Source: an uncultured Treponema sp.
GTDB lineage: Bacteria; Spirochaetota; Spirochaetia; Treponematales; Treponemataceae
Direction of reading: 5' to 3'
Length of the DNA stretch: 51,378 nt
Assembly (NCBI GenBank): GCA_900316905.1
Contig: ONET01000006.1
Coordinates: 1 to 51,378, forward strand
The position numbers were made by a program, and so were the translations under genes. The notes under the pieces were generated by a model, which searched no databases, was not told the DNA's origin, and was given only the letters and a program-made list of their open reading frames with translations. Shown one piece after another: positions 15,472 to 23,410 of this stretch; the stretch's first letter is position 1, and every line of letters starts with the position of its first letter.

Positions 15472-16128
15472 ATGGGGCCAAGTGAAATTAAAACAAAAGA
15501 TGATGTAATTAAGTATGTTGAAACTCATATTTCTGAAGAATACTTAAAAGCCTGTATTGAAGTTTCTCAAGAGGTCGCGAATAATTATTTGATTAATTAT
15601 CCAGATTTATTTGAGATAAAAATCATGCACAAATATCTGCGCCATGTTGAGCTATTATTGGCTAAAGCTTTAACAAGATATTTGTTGCAGATTTTATCAG
15701 AAAGAGGAATAAGATGTGTGATTAACAAATCAAATACAATATACATTTATTCAAAGTCTGAGTACATTCATATTTTTGATTTTGGAACTTTTATTTCATT
15801 AAGAAATATTATTGATGGTAAAGCAAAAAATATTTACATAATACTTGCTAATGAAACCGAATCTGTACTATCCCTAATTAATGATAAAAATAGATGCTTG
15901 GCTAATTCTGAATTTAAAACCTTAAATAGGTTTATTCATAATTACTTAGGCGGTGATGTTTGGAGTTTTTACTTCTCAGATTTGTTTGAAACCTTGTCTG
16001 AAAAAATTAATAGTAATAAACTTTTTGAAATATCAAAGGTTTATTCTACGTTTAGCGAAAATGATTTTAAAAAAAGTTGCTTAGAATTACTATCAGAATA
16101 TAATTTTAAAGAAGGAATAAAAAAATGA
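15472..16128 (+). CDS. Unknown protein, kinase-triad operon
   Basis: 218 residues; an AGGAAGAAG stretch precedes the ATG. Helical ends surround a short beta-rich centre (GIRCVINKSNTIYIYSKSEYIHIFDFG). No membrane segment or known motif. Very AT-rich. Its stop overlaps the next start (ATGA), so the two are co-translated. Confidence 0.65.
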   Translation: MGPSEIKTKDDVIKYVETHISEEYLKACIEVSQEVANNYLINYPDLFEIKIMHKYLRHVELLLAKALTRYLLQILSERGIRCVINKSNTIYIYSKSEYIHIFDFGTFISLRNIIDGKAKNIYIILANETESVLSLINDKNRCLANSEFKTLNRFIHNYLGGDVWSFYFSDLFETLSEKINSNKLFEISKVYSTFSENDFKKSCLELLSEYNFKEGIKK

Positions 16129-16592
16129 ATTTGTTAGTAGGCGAATCTGATTATGGAAACTCTTTCATTACTTCTGAATGGCTATTTCAAAATTTTCTTA
16201 AAGATGACAATTTGGATAAAACATTTATAGTTTCGGGTTATTTAAAATCAATTGAGCAATTACTATTTTATTATGCAAATTCGACCGGTAAGACTGTAAC
16301 AATAAATAAGAATGGGGAATGGGAAAAAGTTAAGCCAAATTCCGATGATTATACAAAGGTTACATTAGGAAACTTAAGCCATTTATTAAAGGAAAGCGAT
16401 TGTTTTATGAATGGTATGGAGCCGAAACTAAAGAAACTAATATTTAAATTATTGAATGGATGGATAAATGAGGAAAGAAATGGTTACTTTCATAAAGAAA
16501 ATATAAATAAAAAGGAGATTGTGGTAAGTATTCGGCAAAAAACATTTCTATTATATTTCTTATTGTTAGGAACCCTTGATTTTGCACAATAA
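16125..16592 (+). CDS. Unknown protein, coupled to previous gene
   Basis: 155 residues beginning MNLLVGESDYGNS. It shares a 4-bp overlap with the upstream gene. Mixed alpha/beta composition and a C-terminal hydrophobic stretch (TFLLYFLLLGTLDF). No recognised motif. Very AT-rich. Confidence 0.6.
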   Translation: MNLLVGESDYGNSFITSEWLFQNFLKDDNLDKTFIVSGYLKSIEQLLFYYANSTGKTVTINKNGEWEKVKPNSDDYTKVTLGNLSHLLKESDCFMNGMEPKLKKLIFKLLNGWINEERNGYFHKENINKKEIVVSIRQKTFLLYFLLLGTLDFAQ

Positions 16593-16642
16593 AATAGTTT
16601 TTTTGAAATGAATTGTTTTGTAAACGGTTAGGAAGGGTGGTA

Positions 16643-17017
16643 ATGAAAATAATAATTTTATATGGTGATCATCATTCAGGGAAAACTCAGACTTTGAACG
16701 ATGTTTTTATTAGTTTACAGAATAAAACAAATGTAGTAGCTCGAAAATCAAAACATCTTCCAAAAAATGACATTGAATATACTTTTGATTACAATGGAAA
16801 ACATATTGCATTAGAATCTGCTGGTGATTGTAGAGAGTTTGTTAGAAAAACAATTAATAAATATCATAATACAATTCCAGTTGATGTTTTAATAATTGCA
16901 TATAATCAACAAATGAAAACAATTTATTCAAATATTCTTGAAGCTGATGAGATTCATATTGTTCATAAAAGTAATAACAACAAGAATGATTGTAGTGATA
17001 TAATTAAACTCATATAA
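16643..17017 (+). CDS. Small P-loop NTPase-like protein
   Basis: 124 residues from MKIIILYGDHHSGKTQTL; the GGAAGGGTGG stretch upstream sets the start. Walker A GDHHSGKT at residues 8-15; VDVLIIAY at about 87-94 could be the Walker B strand but lacks the usual acidic pair. Short for a P-loop enzyme, so perhaps a minimal regulatory ATPase. Last member of the AT-rich operon. Confidence 0.65.
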   Translation: MKIIILYGDHHSGKTQTLNDVFISLQNKTNVVARKSKHLPKNDIEYTFDYNGKHIALESAGDCREFVRKTINKYHNTIPVDVLIIAYNQQMKTIYSNILEADEIHIVHKSNNNKNDCSDIIKLI

Positions 17018-17047
17018 AGATAAATATTATAAAAACAGAAGTTTAAT

Positions 17048-17773
17048 ATGAAAATGGAATATACCTTCTCCCAAATCGAAGCCTCAGAACTAAAAAAGTA
17101 CCCGCTCCTCTCATGTTGCATGAGGGACGGAGTGCTTTTCCCAGAGGCATATAAAAAATCTTCGCTAAAGATAGCATTCGTTTTAAAAGAGCCGTACGCA
17201 TCGTGGGACGACAAAAGCAATTCTCCAATGGATTGCGATTATGACTTCTTCGATATTATTCGAGATTTGAAATACCACTACGAACACGATTTGAACAAGA
17301 CTTGGCTTAAGGTTTCTGCAATCGCTTACGCCCTTAAAAATAAAACAGAATACACAGAAGCTCTTTCGTATGAGCAGGTAGTGGAAGGGCTTTCTTGCGT
17401 TGCATGGATTAATCTGAGTAAAACTCCATGGCAAACCACAACTAAAATAGATGCCGCTTATAAGGAACGAGTTGCTGTTTGGGAACCTGTAGTAAAAGCT
17501 CAGTTTGCGGAAATAGCGCCTGACATTGTGTTTTACGGAAATACTTGGGAATTATCCTATGTCAATCCTATAGAGCCTGAAGTTTCATGGCAAACAGGAT
17601 TCTGTTCAGATGAAAAGAAATATGAATACAAGTCCGAGGGCGGAAACACTTATAAAATCTTTATTTCACATTATCGCAATACAAATAAAATCCTTGTAAA
17701 TGGCTACCACCCGGAACTAGGCAATTCCGCCCAATGGCAGACAGATTTTATAAAAAATTATCTTAATTCATAA
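17048..17773 (+). CDS. Uncharacterised protein, weak uracil-DNA-glycosylase-like features
   Basis: 241 residues. KIAFVLKEPYASW, AWINLSKTPW, PDIVFYGNTW and a C-terminal ILVNGYHPE resemble the core strands and the HP-x motif of UDG-superfamily proteins, but the catalytic GxDP motif is not seen. It may be a non-enzymatic relative. Composition shifts back from AT-rich towards the chromosome average here. Function unknown. Confidence 0.5.
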   Translation: MKMEYTFSQIEASELKKYPLLSCCMRDGVLFPEAYKKSSLKIAFVLKEPYASWDDKSNSPMDCDYDFFDIIRDLKYHYEHDLNKTWLKVSAIAYALKNKTEYTEALSYEQVVEGLSCVAWINLSKTPWQTTTKIDAAYKERVAVWEPVVKAQFAEIAPDIVFYGNTWELSYVNPIEPEVSWQTGFCSDEKKYEYKSEGGNTYKIFISHYRNTNKILVNGYHPELGNSAQWQTDFIKNYLNS

Positions 17774-17779
17774 ACCATC

Positions 17780-17813
17780 CTATCATGATATGATAGACTT
17801 CTCGCGCTAAAAT
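17780..17813 (+). promoter_or_regulatory. Box 3: CTATC-N3-ATATGATAGAC promoter
   Basis: CTATCATGATATGATAGAC (17780-17798), 9 bp (TTCTCGCGC), then TAAAAT (17808-17813). It precedes the AAA+ gene. Confidence 0.78.
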
Positions 17814-17854
17814 GCTTCCGTTCAATTGGAAATTTATAGCAGAGAGGCCACATT

Positions 17855-19519
17855 ATGGAAACCCAAGACAAGAAAATCAGATGGGATGTCGCAAGCGCGA
17901 TGTCCGCCGTTTACAGCACGGTGTGCAATTCAAAACTTAAGGTAAGGCAGACGGTCAAGTATAAGCTTGCCATTCAGCGGCTTTGCCAGTTGTACAATCT
18001 TTCGGAGCAGCAAGTTTGGATCTTGTGCGTGGCCTGTGAAAATTACATCGAAGATGACGAAGACACGACAATCAAAGGGCTTGGTGACAGATTGAGGATT
18101 CCAGCCTTGATGATAATGGGCTGGAAAGCCGACATCGATAATTTAAAAGACAGAGGCTTTCTGGAAAATAATTGGGCGCGAGACAGGTTCCGTCCTGTGG
18201 GCGAATTTTGCAACTCCCTTTTTACAAATACCTTGTTCGTTCCACGGCCAAAAAAAGCGATTGACGACATCGCCTTTGTAAAGATTTTTTACGCGCGTTG
18301 CAAAAATCGAAAGGACAACGACATGGATCAGGTCGAGATTCAGCGCGAAATGAAAAAGTTTGAGGACGCGCACGAAAAGCTTGGAGTGGTGAAGCGCGCC
18401 AAGGCCGAAAAACTTGAGATGACAAGCCGCTTTATCCTTTACTGCCTTGCGGATGATGTTAAGGACAACATCGATTCGTCTTTGGATTTGACAATCGAGC
18501 GTTTGTATGACAGCTCTGAATGTTTTGAAGTTGCTGTGGAAATGATGGACGGCGACCACGAACTTTTTCAAAAAGGGCTGGTGGAATTTTCCAAGATGGG
18601 AAATTATTCCGACGCCGAACTCACTTTGACCGACAAGGGCAAAAAAGTGGCGTTTGGCGACAAGGCCTTTTTGTTTGAGGAAGCGTTGGACGACAAGCTT
18701 TTGATTAAGACCGACAAGATAAAGGCCAAGCGGCTTTTTTACAGCAGGCAAAACCAAAAGGAAATCGACAGACTAAAGAACGCTTTGGAGGACGGCACCT
18801 TAAAAGAAATTCAAGCGCGTCTTGGAGCGGAAGGGCTTCCGATTGGAGTTGCCGTTCTTCTTTACGGAGAGCCGGGAACCGGAAAGACGGAATCGGTTTT
18901 GCAAATCGCGCGCGAGACTGGCCGCCATGTTGTTCACGTTGACATAAGCGAGTCCAAGTCCGCTTGGTTTGGAGAGAGCGAAAAGCGCGTCAAAAAAATT
19001 TTCACCAGCTACAGGCATGCTTGCGAGGCTTGTGAAAAGCGCGGAGAAAAAATCCCGATCTTGCTGTTCAACGAGGCGGACGCGATTATCTCAAAGCGAA
19101 AGGACAGCAACGCCGGAAACTGCGCCCAAACCGAAAACGCCATTCAAAACATCATCTTGGAGGAGTTGGAAAACCTCAACGGCATTTTTATCGCCACGAC
19201 AAACCTTGTGGCCAATTTGGATTCGGCCTTTGAGCGCAGGTTTTTGTTCAAGGTAAAGTTTGAAAACCCTTCCATCGAGTCCAAGACTTTTATTTGGAAG
19301 GACAAGCTTTCTTGGCTGAACGAACGACAGGCCAAAACTTTTGCGGCTGACTACGATTTTTCGGGCGGCCAAATCGACAACATTGTCCGCAAAATCGCGA
19401 TGAACGAAGTCATCACTGGAAAGCGGCCCGCCATTTCCGAAATCCACGAGATGTGCCGCAACGAAAAAATCGACGGCCAAAACTCCGCAAGGCAAATAGG
19501 TTTTTCGTCAGGCTTTTAA
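17855..19519 (+). CDS. AAA+ ATPase with unique N-terminal domain
   Basis: 554 residues; GAGAGG lies before the ATG. The N-domain (about 1-150) is helical, probably winged-helix-like, and recurs alone in the next gene. A linker (150-320) is followed by an AAA+ core: Walker A GEPGTGKT (338-345), Walker B ILLFNEAD (402-409, with Asn before the Glu), sensor-1 ATTN (447-450) and Arg finger FERR (460-463). The core is of the FtsH/ClpX-like classic type with no protease domain. Box 3 drives it. Likely a remodelling ATPase of the box regulon. Confidence 0.8.
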   Translation: METQDKKIRWDVASAMSAVYSTVCNSKLKVRQTVKYKLAIQRLCQLYNLSEQQVWILCVACENYIEDDEDTTIKGLGDRLRIPALMIMGWKADIDNLKDRGFLENNWARDRFRPVGEFCNSLFTNTLFVPRPKKAIDDIAFVKIFYARCKNRKDNDMDQVEIQREMKKFEDAHEKLGVVKRAKAEKLEMTSRFILYCLADDVKDNIDSSLDLTIERLYDSSECFEVAVEMMDGDHELFQKGLVEFSKMGNYSDAELTLTDKGKKVAFGDKAFLFEEALDDKLLIKTDKIKAKRLFYSRQNQKEIDRLKNALEDGTLKEIQARLGAEGLPIGVAVLLYGEPGTGKTESVLQIARETGRHVVHVDISESKSAWFGESEKRVKKIFTSYRHACEACEKRGEKIPILLFNEADAIISKRKDSNAGNCAQTENAIQNIILEELENLNGIFIATTNLVANLDSAFERRFLFKVKFENPSIESKTFIWKDKLSWLNERQAKTFAADYDFSGGQIDNIVRKIAMNEVITGKRPAISEIHEMCRNEKIDGQNSARQIGFSSGF

Positions 19520-19533
19520 AAAGGAGGGGTGGT

Positions 19534-20088
19534 ATGGAAAATAAAATCAGATGGAGCGTCGCAAGCGCGATGGCAACCGTTTGCGGCAGCGTGAAGAATT
19601 CAAAACTTGAACTGAGCCAAAATTCCAAATGCAAGCTTGCGGTTCAACGGCTTTGCGATTTGTACAAGCTTTCGGAACTGCAAGCGTGGATTTTGTGCGT
19701 TGTTTGCAAAAATTACATCGACAATAAAAAGGACACTGCGGCCAAGGATCTTGCAAAATTTTTTGGCGTTCCCGCTTCGCTTGCAAAGGGCTGGAAAAAT
19801 GACATCGAGGCCTTAAGGGCCAAGGGCTTTTTAAGAAGCGTTTGGCCGCTCAGAAAACTTCGCCCGACGGGTCTGCTTTGCAATTCGATTTTTACCAACA
19901 CCCTGTATGTTCCGCAGCAAAAGCGAAAACTTGGCGGCATTGGCCTTTCGTACGCCTTTTACATAGGTTCCAAAAAGAGCGATGTAAACAATATGGATAA
20001 AAGCGGCGATAAAACAATGGAATTTGCAAGCGACTTTTTTGGCTTTAAGGTGTCGCTCAAAATGGCGATGAATCGTTTTTTGATTTGA
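19534..20088 (+). CDS. Stand-alone copy of the AAA+ protein's N-domain
   Basis: 184 residues with AGGAGGGG before the ATG, 14 bp after the AAA+ stop. Residues 1-140 are clearly homologous to the N-domain of the neighbour (NKIRWSVASAMATV, CKLAVQRLCDLYKLSELQAWILCVVCKNYI, NSIFTNTLYVPQ). The ATPase core is missing; the last 40 residues do not match. It is either a truncated duplicate or a partner or competitor of the full-length protein's N-domain. Confidence 0.75.
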   Translation: MENKIRWSVASAMATVCGSVKNSKLELSQNSKCKLAVQRLCDLYKLSELQAWILCVVCKNYIDNKKDTAAKDLAKFFGVPASLAKGWKNDIEALRAKGFLRSVWPLRKLRPTGLLCNSIFTNTLYVPQQKRKLGGIGLSYAFYIGSKKSDVNNMDKSGDKTMEFASDFFGFKVSLKMAMNRFLI

Positions 20089-20113
20089 TTTACCTGCAAT
20101 AAGGCGCTATACT
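20085..20113 (+). promoter_or_regulatory. Leaderless promoter of the second WYL regulator
   Basis: TTGATT (20085-20090), 17 bp, TATACT (20108-20113); the ATG at 20120 follows after 6 nt. The -35 overlaps the end of the upstream gene. Confidence 0.7.
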
Positions 20114-20119
20114 ATGGAC

Positions 20120-21163
20120 ATGAGCAAACCGCTTTCTGAACATGAAAAAAGAGCGCGTCAATTGCGGCGCGACCAAAAAAGAGTGGAAAAGGACTTGGAC
20201 TTTAAGCTTGACGACCGCTGCATTGACATCCTGCGTATTTTGCGGGACGCACCAAATCATCCTGAAATAAAATACAATTCAAAATATTTTGAGAATTATT
20301 TTCAGACATCGAACATTACGATTCTTAGAGCGGTAAAAAAATTAAAAGACATGGATTTGCTTGAAGAAAAGCAAGTTCACGGAAGCTATGCGATAAAACA
20401 AAATGTTGACGAAATTTATTCCAATGAGACAAAAAAGAATATAGCTCTTGTAGCTAGTTTGCGCGGGCTTTTGCAGCAGTACAAGGGAACGCCGCTTTTT
20501 GACAGTGTGACAAAACTAATTTACTTTCTTGAGCCAAAAGTGGCAAAAGAGGACGCCGTCCTTTCTTCAGGGCGCATAATCGTTCCGCCGCAAATGGAAT
20601 ATGACGTCAATGTAAAAAATTGGGGCAAAGTGTACGAAGCTTTGCAAAAGAACCTAAAGATAAAATTCCGTTACACAAAGCCCTACACAAACAATCAGGC
20701 ATTCCGCGTCGTTTGTCCATACCAGCTTATATTGGACAATGGTTCTGTTTATCTTTTTGCGTATAGCGAATATGCCGACCGACCGCTTGTTTACGATTTG
20801 AATTTTATAGCCGACATTGTTGTGACCGCTCAATCATTCAAACTGCCTAAAAATTATGATTTTAACAATTATTGTTCTGGCGGAAGGCTTGGAGCTTTTA
20901 AGGGGAATAACGTTCAAACTTTTAAAATCCGTTTTACTGGCTATGCGAAATATTGGATAAAATTCCATAAGTGGGCAAACGATCAAAAGATTGTAAGCCA
21001 AGATGATGATTTTACCGTCATAACTTTCACTTCCGCTCAAGAAGAAAAAGTTTTTGAGGAAGTTTTAAGGTGGGGTTCCCAAGCGGAACCGCTTGCGCCA
21101 AAATCTTTGGTTAAAAGATGGAGAGAAGAGATTGCGGCCTTGATTGAAAAATTGAACAAATAA
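20120..21163 (+). CDS. WYL-domain transcriptional regulator (copy 2)
   Basis: 347 residues from MSKPLSEHEK. Paralogue of the protein at 3713-4672 with about 30 extra, charged N-terminal residues. Winged-helix region (ILRILRDAPNHPEIKYNSKYF, NITILRAVKKLKDMDLLEE), then a WYL domain (KFRYTKPYTNNQAFR, NGSVYLFAYS, PLVYDLNFIADI). A second ATG lies 6 nt upstream, but the promoter spacing favours 20120. Box 4 lies just downstream and box 3 upstream, making this a candidate regulator of the box promoters (inference). Confidence 0.8.
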   Translation: MSKPLSEHEKRARQLRRDQKRVEKDLDFKLDDRCIDILRILRDAPNHPEIKYNSKYFENYFQTSNITILRAVKKLKDMDLLEEKQVHGSYAIKQNVDEIYSNETKKNIALVASLRGLLQQYKGTPLFDSVTKLIYFLEPKVAKEDAVLSSGRIIVPPQMEYDVNVKNWGKVYEALQKNLKIKFRYTKPYTNNQAFRVVCPYQLILDNGSVYLFAYSEYADRPLVYDLNFIADIVVTAQSFKLPKNYDFNNYCSGGRLGAFKGNNVQTFKIRFTGYAKYWIKFHKWANDQKIVSQDDDFTVITFTSAQEEKVFEEVLRWGSQAEPLAPKSLVKRWREEIAALIEKLNK

Positions 21164-21184
21164 AAATCAAATTTTTTACACACA

Positions 21185-21218
21185 CTATCACGATATGATA
21201 GACATTTCGCGCTAAAGT
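21185..21218 (+). promoter_or_regulatory. Box 4: CTATC-N3-ATATGATAGAC promoter
   Basis: CTATCACGATATGATAGAC (21185-21203), 9 bp (ATTTCGCGC), then TAAAGT (21213-21218). It precedes the operon from 21246 to 24613. Confidence 0.78.
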
Positions 21219-21245
21219 ATTCTCATTCTGCAAGGAGAATAAGCT

Positions 21246-21572
21246 ATGCGTTGGCGTTGCGGACGATGTAATTGTGAGTGTGACGACACTACCTCTATTG
21301 GATATCCGACCAAGTGGAACGCCTCAAATTCTTGGGAATTGAGAGAACACAATGTGCCGGAGAATTTGAGCCTGTGCTTTAATTGCGTTCTGTATTTGCT
21401 ATGGTCGCGCATTTTTCCGCATGGAATTAGAATATATTGGGACGAATATCATTTAAGCGGCAGCAAAATTATCTTGCGAAAATTTACAAGATACGATCCA
21501 AATTGCAGGAAGTTCGACATTCAATATGGCTTTTTGAACGAAAGTTCAAATAAGTATTGGGACGAAGAGTGA
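21246..21572 (+). CDS. Cys-rich hypothetical protein
   Basis: 108 residues, with AAGGAG before the ATG. N-terminal CGRCNCEC and a later CFNC suggest a zinc-binding fold; the rest is aromatic-rich. First gene of the operon under box 4. Resembles in style, not sequence, the small Cys-rich gene after box 2. Confidence 0.6.
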   Translation: MRWRCGRCNCECDDTTSIGYPTKWNASNSWELREHNVPENLSLCFNCVLYLLWSRIFPHGIRIYWDEYHLSGSKIILRKFTRYDPNCRKFDIQYGFLNESSNKYWDEE

Positions 21573-21575
21573 TTC

Positions 21576-22142
21576 ATGAGAACGAATATGATTGGAATCA
21601 ATTCAGAGACGAAAAAAGAAAAAATCATTCATGAACGTTGGCAAAAAAGCAAATTTGAATGGACTCCAGAAAATACAAAGCGGATAATCGACGTCATAAA
21701 CGGCATAGACGTAAAAGTAAACCAAATGTATGACGCGGTTCTTAAAACCAAAAATTTTTTGGACGCGCAAAACGTTCCCTACGCTATAAAGAAAGATTAC
21801 GATATAGTTGCCGACTTGACGTTTGAACGCTTTGAAGATGGCATTCCGACCGCGGATTCAAAAACGCTGGAAATGATTTATGACGCAACTCCGTGGAAGG
21901 CCATGCCGGGCGTTCGCGCCACTTCCGACAGAATGCCGTCCCGCTCCAACGCGCTTTACTTGGATTTAAATTGGAACATAGAGCTTTTTGACCGTCCGGA
22001 ACTTGCGCAAGTAAAGATTCCGTATTATATTCACATGCTTTTTGTCGATTCACACACATACACGCTGAACGACATGCTTTACATGGAACCCTCGGATTTT
22101 TCCATAGGCATGAACGTGAGTTTTTGTGGCGACGAATTATAA
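21576..22142 (+). CDS. Unknown soluble protein, box-4 operon
   Basis: 188 residues. A helical N-terminus (NTKRIIDVINGIDVKVNQMYDAVLKTKNFLDAQN) is followed by a beta-rich part (NALYLDLNWNIELFDR, KIPYYIHMLFVDSHTYTLND). No signal peptide or known motif. The ATG is 4 bp after the previous stop. A partner of the membrane proteins that follow is plausible from position only. Confidence 0.6.
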   Translation: MRTNMIGINSETKKEKIIHERWQKSKFEWTPENTKRIIDVINGIDVKVNQMYDAVLKTKNFLDAQNVPYAIKKDYDIVADLTFERFEDGIPTADSKTLEMIYDATPWKAMPGVRATSDRMPSRSNALYLDLNWNIELFDRPELAQVKIPYYIHMLFVDSHTYTLNDMLYMEPSDFSIGMNVSFCGDEL

Positions 22143-22156
22143 AACAAGGAGGCCTT

Positions 22157-22765
22157 ATGGACAAACTAATTAAGACAGAAGTTATTTCTCTTTACGTTTC
22201 GCAAGCGGTTGCGCTTTTGGCTGCCGCTTATTGCGCTTGGATTCCTTCGCGCGTGGAGACCGTTTTGATTTATGGGCGGGCCGCTATCGCGGGAAACATT
22301 TTGCTGGCCGTTGTCATAATCGCCAACATTTGGTTTGTAGGCAAACGCTTCTTTCAAAATCTTGTCCGCGCGCCTTGGGAGATTGTTCGCGCTCGCATGC
22401 CAGACTTGTTTCTTTTAGCATGCGATAAATGTCATGAGGGAAAAATTTCAGAGGCCGATTTCATAGAATTGGAAGAAAAAACAAACAAAATATGGGATTG
22501 GACCGAGATATTGAATTCGATTGCGTATCCTTTTTTCTTTATCGATTTAACGGCGATGCTGGAAGTCACGGGCTTTGCGTTTATGAAGAGCGTCACGGAA
22601 AACCGCGTGTGCTTTTCGTCCGCGCACGGCTTTGCCGCGTTTTTTGTTTTCGCTCAGACAATCTGGCTTCATATAGCTGTGACGCATATTGTCAATTCGA
22701 TAAAATCTTGGTTTGATAGAAAACATGCGTGGCTGGACGCGCATCGATTTGCGTTGACCGTGTGA
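22157..22765 (+). CDS. Mini-FHIPEP-like membrane protein A
   Basis: 202 residues; AAGGAGG before the ATG. Three or four hydrophobic segments (about 8-27, 36-59, 130-150, 162-180). From YGRAAIAGNILLAVVIIANI onwards it matches the FlhA core FGNFVVGGN...; GKISEADFIELEEK lines up with the family's I-x-E-x-EA stretch. Much more diverged than the protein at 1404, and without the first membrane segments and the whole cytosolic domain. A paralogue follows directly. Homology is inferred from aligned motifs by eye. Confidence 0.6.
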   Translation: MDKLIKTEVISLYVSQAVALLAAAYCAWIPSRVETVLIYGRAAIAGNILLAVVIIANIWFVGKRFFQNLVRAPWEIVRARMPDLFLLACDKCHEGKISEADFIELEEKTNKIWDWTEILNSIAYPFFFIDLTAMLEVTGFAFMKSVTENRVCFSSAHGFAAFFVFAQTIWLHIAVTHIVNSIKSWFDRKHAWLDAHRFALTV

Positions 22766-22795
22766 ATGGAAAATATATAAAGCAAGGGGGCTTTT

Positions 22796-23332
22796 ATGGA
22801 CAAACAAATTAAAGCGGAAGTTATTATTCTTTACGTTTCGCAAGCGGTTGCGCTTTTGGCCGCCGCTTATTGCGCTTGGGCATCCTCGCGCGCGGAGGCT
22901 GTTTTGTTTTATGGACGGGCGGCTATTGCGGGAAACATTTTGCTGGCCGTTGTTATAATCGCCAATCTTCGGATTGTACGCCATGAATTTAAATATTTTT
23001 CAGAGCTGTCATTTAGATATTTTTATGATGCAACTCCTATGCTTAGTTTTTCTACGGATATGAAAGTTGAAGGAGGAGAAATCACAGAGGCTGAAGCCAA
23101 AATTTTTCGCAGAAAGATAAGAAAAATTCTTGATTGGGTTGAAATATTCATTAGCACAGCGTCACCTTTTTCCTTTATTGACTTGATGGCTATGCTAGAA
23201 GTCGCAGGCTTTGCGATTGCGAAAAACATAGTAGAAGGTCGCATTTGTTTTTCATCTATGAATTATCTTTCCGTTTTTTTTTGTTTTCTTTCAGACAATT
23301 TGGCTTTGCATACTTTCAAGCCATATTTTTAA
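22796..23332 (+). CDS. Mini-FHIPEP-like membrane protein B, frameshifted in a T9 tract
   Basis: 178 residues as read; paralogue of the previous protein (the first 60 residues are nearly identical). RYFYDATPMLSF...TDMKVEGGEITEAEAKIFRR resembles the FHIPEP signature ARFTLDAMP...IDADLNAG-I-x-E-x-EA-x-x-RR, the clearest link of this pair to FlhA. After the T9 run (23274-23282) the reading frame departs from the paralogue; removing one T restores SVFFVFFQTIWL and a homologous tail, ending at 23394-23396 (199 residues). So the gene is in an 'off' or damaged state, or the tract is miscounted. Confidence 0.65.
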   Translation: MDKQIKAEVIILYVSQAVALLAAAYCAWASSRAEAVLFYGRAAIAGNILLAVVIIANLRIVRHEFKYFSELSFRYFYDATPMLSFSTDMKVEGGEITEAEAKIFRRKIRKILDWVEIFISTASPFSFIDLMAMLEVAGFAIAKNIVEGRICFSSMNYLSVFFCFLSDNLALHTFKPYF

Positions 23333-23410
23333 TTCAATAAAATTTTTGATTGAAAAAGAAAATTTATGGTATCAAGAGCATTGCTCGAAGGGGTAGCAGT
23401 GAGGAAAACT

